Part shown: positions 61,160-64,000 of the stretch, one piece after another | How positions within the stretch are numbered: position 1 is the first letter of the stretch | Layout of the letters: the number at the start of each line of letters is the position of its first letter | Origin: a virus | Virus record (IMG/VR): IMGVR_UViG_3300006916_000041 | Location: 1-64,000 of that record | Reading direction: 5' to 3' (one strand) | DNA: 64,000 bases | Position numbers and translations under genes: made by a program | Notes under the pieces: generated by a model | What the model saw: the letters and a program-made list of their open reading frames with translations, nothing else | The model's database searches: none | What the model was told of the DNA's origin: nothing

Positions 61160-61937
61160 TCCTTACGCTACACTAGGCGTTGGTCGTAATAGTACTGATG
61201 CTGAAATAAAATCAGCCTATAGAAAATTAGCCAAACAACATCATCCAGACATTGGTGGTGATCAGAAAAAGTTTGCTGAAATTAGTGCAGCTTATGACAA
61301 TATCAAAGATGCACAAGCTAGACAAAACTACGAAGCACAACAGTTTGAACCACAAGGATTTGGACAATCACAAAGTTCATTTGGACACAATCCATTTGGA
61401 GATCATTTCAATGATATGTTTGAACAAGTGTTCAGACCTAGACACAATCCCAACACCAGTGTTACATTTCATGTAGAACTTGAAGATGTATACCATTGTG
61501 CAAGTAAAAATGTAAACATAAGTCAGCCAAATGGAATTAACAAACCAATAACTATAAAAATTCCCAGAGGCATCACACACGGAGATCAAGTGCGTTACCA
61601 AGCAATGGGTCCTAACGGCGGGGACTTGCTGGTAAACTTTCAAATTAAACCACACAAAGAATATAGTTTACAAGGACACAATCTTCACAAGAAGTTAAAT
61701 ATTAGTCTTAAAGAAGCATTAATTGGTTCAGAAAAACTTATAAACACTCTTGACAACAGAGGTATAAAATTACATATAAAAGCTGGAACCCAAAGTGGAA
61801 CAAAATTACGAATACCCGAAAGTGGATTACCACGTAGGAATTTGCCAAATGGAGATTTGATAATTGAAGTGAGAGTCAATATACCCAAACTCGATGAACA
61901 AGATTTAAACAAAACTCTTAAAGAAATATTACGATAA
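61152..61937 (+). CDS. DnaJ-like co-chaperone (CbpA type)
   Basis: A 261-residue J-protein. J domain at residues 1-65 (DPYATLGVGRNSTDAEIKSA, YRKLAKQHHPDIGGD with HPD). A Gly/Phe/Gln-rich linker (FEPQGFGQSQSSFGHNPFGD), no zinc fingers, then two client-binding beta domains (TIKIPRGITHGDQVRYQAMG, LNISLKEALIGSEKLINTLD). It would stimulate host DnaK. Late operon. Confidence 0.93.
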   Translation: MSDPYATLGVGRNSTDAEIKSAYRKLAKQHHPDIGGDQKKFAEISAAYDNIKDAQARQNYEAQQFEPQGFGQSQSSFGHNPFGDHFNDMFEQVFRPRHNPNTSVTFHVELEDVYHCASKNVNISQPNGINKPITIKIPRGITHGDQVRYQAMGPNGGDLLVNFQIKPHKEYSLQGHNLHKKLNISLKEALIGSEKLINTLDNRGIKLHIKAGTQSGTKLRIPESGLPRRNLPNGDLIIEVRVNIPKLDEQDLNKTLKEILR

Positions 61938-61964
61938 GTATGTGTAACAAGGTATTAATAAAAC

Positions 61965-64000
61965 ATGTCTGAAAGAAAAATTGAACAAATAGTTGAACGT
62001 ACATTTAATCTTAGTAAAGATTACAAACACCAATATGTACAGGTTGAACACCTCTTGGCTATTATTTTAGATGCAGAAGAAGTAGAAGATATACTAATGG
62101 ATCTCGGAGTCGAAGCCAAAGAGATTAGTAGAGAATTGTATGCTTACTTGGAACAAGAAATAGAATCACAGTCTGAGGAAAAAGATCCTAAAAAAACAGT
62201 GATGCTGGAACGTGTTTTCAATAGGGCGTTTACTCAAGCACTGTTTAATGGAAGAAGCAATCTAGATCCCAGAGATTTGTTTATTAGTATCCTCAGTGAA
62301 AAACAAAGCCCAGCATGCTATTTGTTGAGTGTACACGGCATTACCAGAGAAAGTGTAGTACAATATCTGAGTGATCCTGAAATTCAAGAAATACCAGAAA
62401 ATGTTACAAGTAACAAACCCAGCAAACAAGAGAGATTGCTCAAAAAGTATTGTGCTAATTTAAATGAACAAGCGGTAACTGGAGAGATAGATCCTATTGT
62501 TGGCAGAGAAGAACAATTAGAAGCACTAACACAAACTATTGCTAGACGTAAAAAGAACAACGTAGTACTAGTAGGTGAAAGTGGTGTTGGTAAAACTGCT
62601 ATTGCAGAAGGATTGGCATATCTTATTAACGAAGACAGTGTGCCGGATATTATCAAGAATCACACTGTTTACAGTTTGGACATTGGTGCACTACTAGCAG
62701 GTACAAAATTCAGAGGTGACTTTGAAGAAAGATTGAAAGAAGTACTGGATATATTAGAAAGCAGAGACAATACTATATTGTTTATTGATGAAATACACAT
62801 GATCATGGGTGCAGGTAATGCAGGACAAGGTGCAATGGATGTTGCTAACTTGCTAAAACCAGCACTGCAAAAAGGCAAACTACGTTGTATTGGTTCAACA
62901 ACATATGAAGAATATAGAGAACATTTTGAAAAAGACAAGGCACTTAATAGAAGATTTTACAAAGTAGATGTGCCAGAACCTACACCAGAAGATGCAAAAC
63001 GTATTGTTGTAAACAGTATACCTGCATACGAGCTGTATCATAATATTGCATACACACAAGATGCACTGCACGGTGCAGTAGATCTCACACACCAGTACTG
63101 GCACAACAAGTTTTTGCCTGACAAAGCGTTTGATGTGTTAGATGCAGCCGCAGCAAGACAAAAACTATTACCAGCAGAACAACAAAAACCTGTGTTAGAT
63201 TTAGATGATATACGCTACGAAGTAGCACGTATGACACGTATACCTATTGATCAATTGGTGTTGACCAAAGACAGTGAGTACAAAAAAGAACAACAGATTG
63301 ATATTGAACAAGCACTGAGGGTTAAAGTGTTTGGGCAAGACGAAGCGTTAGAAAGATTGGCTGACAGCATTTACATTGCCAAAGCAGGTCTTAAAGATCC
63401 TAATAAACCAATTGGCAATTATTTGTTCACAGGTCCCACAGGCGTTGGTAAAACTGAAACTGCTAAACAGCTCAGTGAAATTATGAGCATGGAACTTGTA
63501 CGTTTTGATATGAGCGAATACCAAGAACGTCACACAGTTGCGAAACTGATTGGTGCACCTCCAGGGTATGTAGGATACGGTGAAGGCGGACAAGGCAGTG
63601 GATTGTTGATCAACAAACTAGAAGAACATCCTAACTGTATTCTACTGTTGGACGAAATTGAAAAAGCACACCCAGATGTAAGTAATGTGCTATTGCAGAT
63701 CATGGACAATGGTATGATTAGTTCAAGCGATGGTAAAACTGTTAGTGCAAGAAATGCTATTGTTATCCTTACAAGTAATTTGGGTGCTAGAGATGCAGAA
63801 AAGAATTTGATTGGATTTGGTCAAGGTAAAAATGAAAGTGCAAACGAAGAAGCTGTGAACAGTTTCTTTGCCCCTGAATTTAGAAACAGACTTGATGCAG
63901 TTGTACAGTTCAAAAAACTAAACCAAAAACTAATGTACAGTGTAACAGAAAAATTTATCAAAGAGCTGGATGCTATGCTAGAGCCTAGAAATATTGTATT
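61965..64000 (+). CDS. clpA: ClpA-type AAA+ unfoldase, cut by the window end
   Basis: At least 678 residues; the gene runs off the window. The Clp N-domain repeat is visible (EQIVERTFNLSKDYKHQYVQ, VEHLLAIILDAEEVEDILMD, second copy NRAFTQALFNGRSNLDPRDL). D1 follows: DPIVGREEQLEALTQTIARR, LVGESGVGKTAIAEGLAYLI (Walker A), TILFIDEIHMIMGAG (Walker B), RCIGSTTYEEYREHFEKD. Then D2: VFGQDEALERLADSIYIAKA, FTGPTGVGKTETAKQLSEIM, GAPPGYVGYGEGGQ and LLLDEIEKAHPDVSNVLLQI. No ClpB middle domain is present, so ClpA/ClpC-like. With phage ClpS it could redirect host ClpP. Confidence 0.92.
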   Translation, partial: MSERKIEQIVERTFNLSKDYKHQYVQVEHLLAIILDAEEVEDILMDLGVEAKEISRELYAYLEQEIESQSEEKDPKKTVMLERVFNRAFTQALFNGRSNLDPRDLFISILSEKQSPACYLLSVHGITRESVVQYLSDPEIQEIPENVTSNKPSKQERLLKKYCANLNEQAVTGEIDPIVGREEQLEALTQTIARRKKNNVVLVGESGVGKTAIAEGLAYLINEDSVPDIIKNHTVYSLDIGALLAGTKFRGDFEERLKEVLDILESRDNTILFIDEIHMIMGAGNAGQGAMDVANLLKPALQKGKLRCIGSTTYEEYREHFEKDKALNRRFYKVDVPEPTPEDAKRIVVNSIPAYELYHNIAYTQDALHGAVDLTHQYWHNKFLPDKAFDVLDAAAARQKLLPAEQQKPVLDLDDIRYEVARMTRIPIDQLVLTKDSEYKKEQQIDIEQALRVKVFGQDEALERLADSIYIAKAGLKDPNKPIGNYLFTGPTGVGKTETAKQLSEIMSMELVRFDMSEYQERHTVAKLIGAPPGYVGYGEGGQGSGLLINKLEEHPNCILLLDEIEKAHPDVSNVLLQIMDNGMISSSDGKTVSARNAIVILTSNLGARDAEKNLIGFGQGKNESANEEAVNSFFAPEFRNRLDAVVQFKKLNQKLMYSVTEKFIKELDAMLEPRNIV

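Noticed and set aside
1-64000. tRNA genes
   Set aside because: Apart from the tRNA-like acceptor part of tmRNA I found no cloverleaf with a TTC-loop in the gaps between genes; the gaps are mostly too short.
1-64000. CRISPR array, insertion sequence, integrase or attachment site
   Set aside because: No regularly spaced direct repeats, transposase or recombinase motifs were seen.
1-64000. The window being a bacterial chromosome
   Set aside because: Many genes are host-like (IF-1, IF-3, GAPDH, PEPCK), but gp44-type clamp loader, T4-like nrdAB-grx, fibre and virion proteins, spanins, late octamers and dense tiny genes fit a phage far better.

Overview
This window looks like part of the genome of a large T4-like (tailed, contractile-tail) marine bacteriophage, most likely infecting an alphaproteobacterium. 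The T4-like evidence is a gp44-type clamp-loader ATPase, a T4-style nrdA-nrdB-glutaredoxin block, PhoH, a MGME1-like exonuclease, tail/virion proteins of the marine T4-like type, an i-spanin/o-spanin pair and many copies of a T4-type late promoter octamer (consensus TATAAATA). The alphaproteobacterial evidence is a circularly permuted two-piece tmRNA, an FdxA-type 7Fe ferredoxin, DUF1127 genes and a PEPCK/GAPDH/aldolase set. The DNA is AT-rich, genes are densely packed, and most neighbours overlap by 1 to 4 bases (ATGA or TAATG). I see no tRNA, integrase, insertion sequence or CRISPR array.

Layout. 1-3974: virion-type proteins and an exonuclease. 4002-8021: class Ia ribonucleotide reductase, glutaredoxin and a small Sm-like protein. 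8033-10863: PAAR-like tail-tip protein and a large repeat-bearing virion protein. 10871-14301: many small, probably early, proteins behind sigma70-like promoters. 14319-19132: a SleB-type hydrolase, a P-loop kinase, a nuclease-like protein, a coiled-coil membrane protein, IF-3 and bS21. 19174-19618: a large structured noncoding RNA. 19682-23803: Hsp20, ClpS, GMP reductase, a virion-type protein and two DUF1127-type genes behind a structured leader. 23889-27512: small proteins, a lipase and an MscS-like protein on the minus strand, AlgH/YqgE and an alpha/beta hydrolase. 27513-27786: permuted tmRNA. 27896-32764: an outer-membrane-like barrel, a CHAP lipoprotein and two fibre-like virion proteins. 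32761-41622: small membrane proteins, QueD, an Fe-S group (SufT-like protein, ferredoxin, A-type carrier), PRPP synthetase, class I aldolase, MazG-like protein and a Bax-inhibitor-like protein. 41716-49563: PiT-like phosphate transporter, a DnaE-palm-like fragment, PEPCK, GroES/gp31-like co-chaperonin, GAPDH, a subtilase and the clamp loader. 50131-58059: an early region with repeated promoters sharing an AAGACGTCTT palindrome, including a DGQHR-like/HNH/MutH-like three-gene cassette. 58056-64000: PhoH and a late operon with IF-1, spanins, DnaJ and ClpA.

How it may work together. Three themes stand out. (i) Translation: the phage carries IF-1, IF-3, bS21 and tmRNA, and eight genes have a late octamer exactly five bases before their ATG, which predicts leaderless late mRNAs. 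The IF genes lie downstream of such late promoters. (ii) Protein quality control: ClpA, ClpS, Hsp20, DnaJ, a GroES-like co-chaperonin and tmRNA. (iii) Metabolism: PEPCK, GAPDH, aldolase and PRPP synthetase could push C4 acids up through gluconeogenesis to PRPP, feeding GMP reductase, RNR and MazG-like enzymes, with Fe-S and phosphate-uptake genes in support. The functional links are inference; the gene calls rest on motifs read in the translated sequence.
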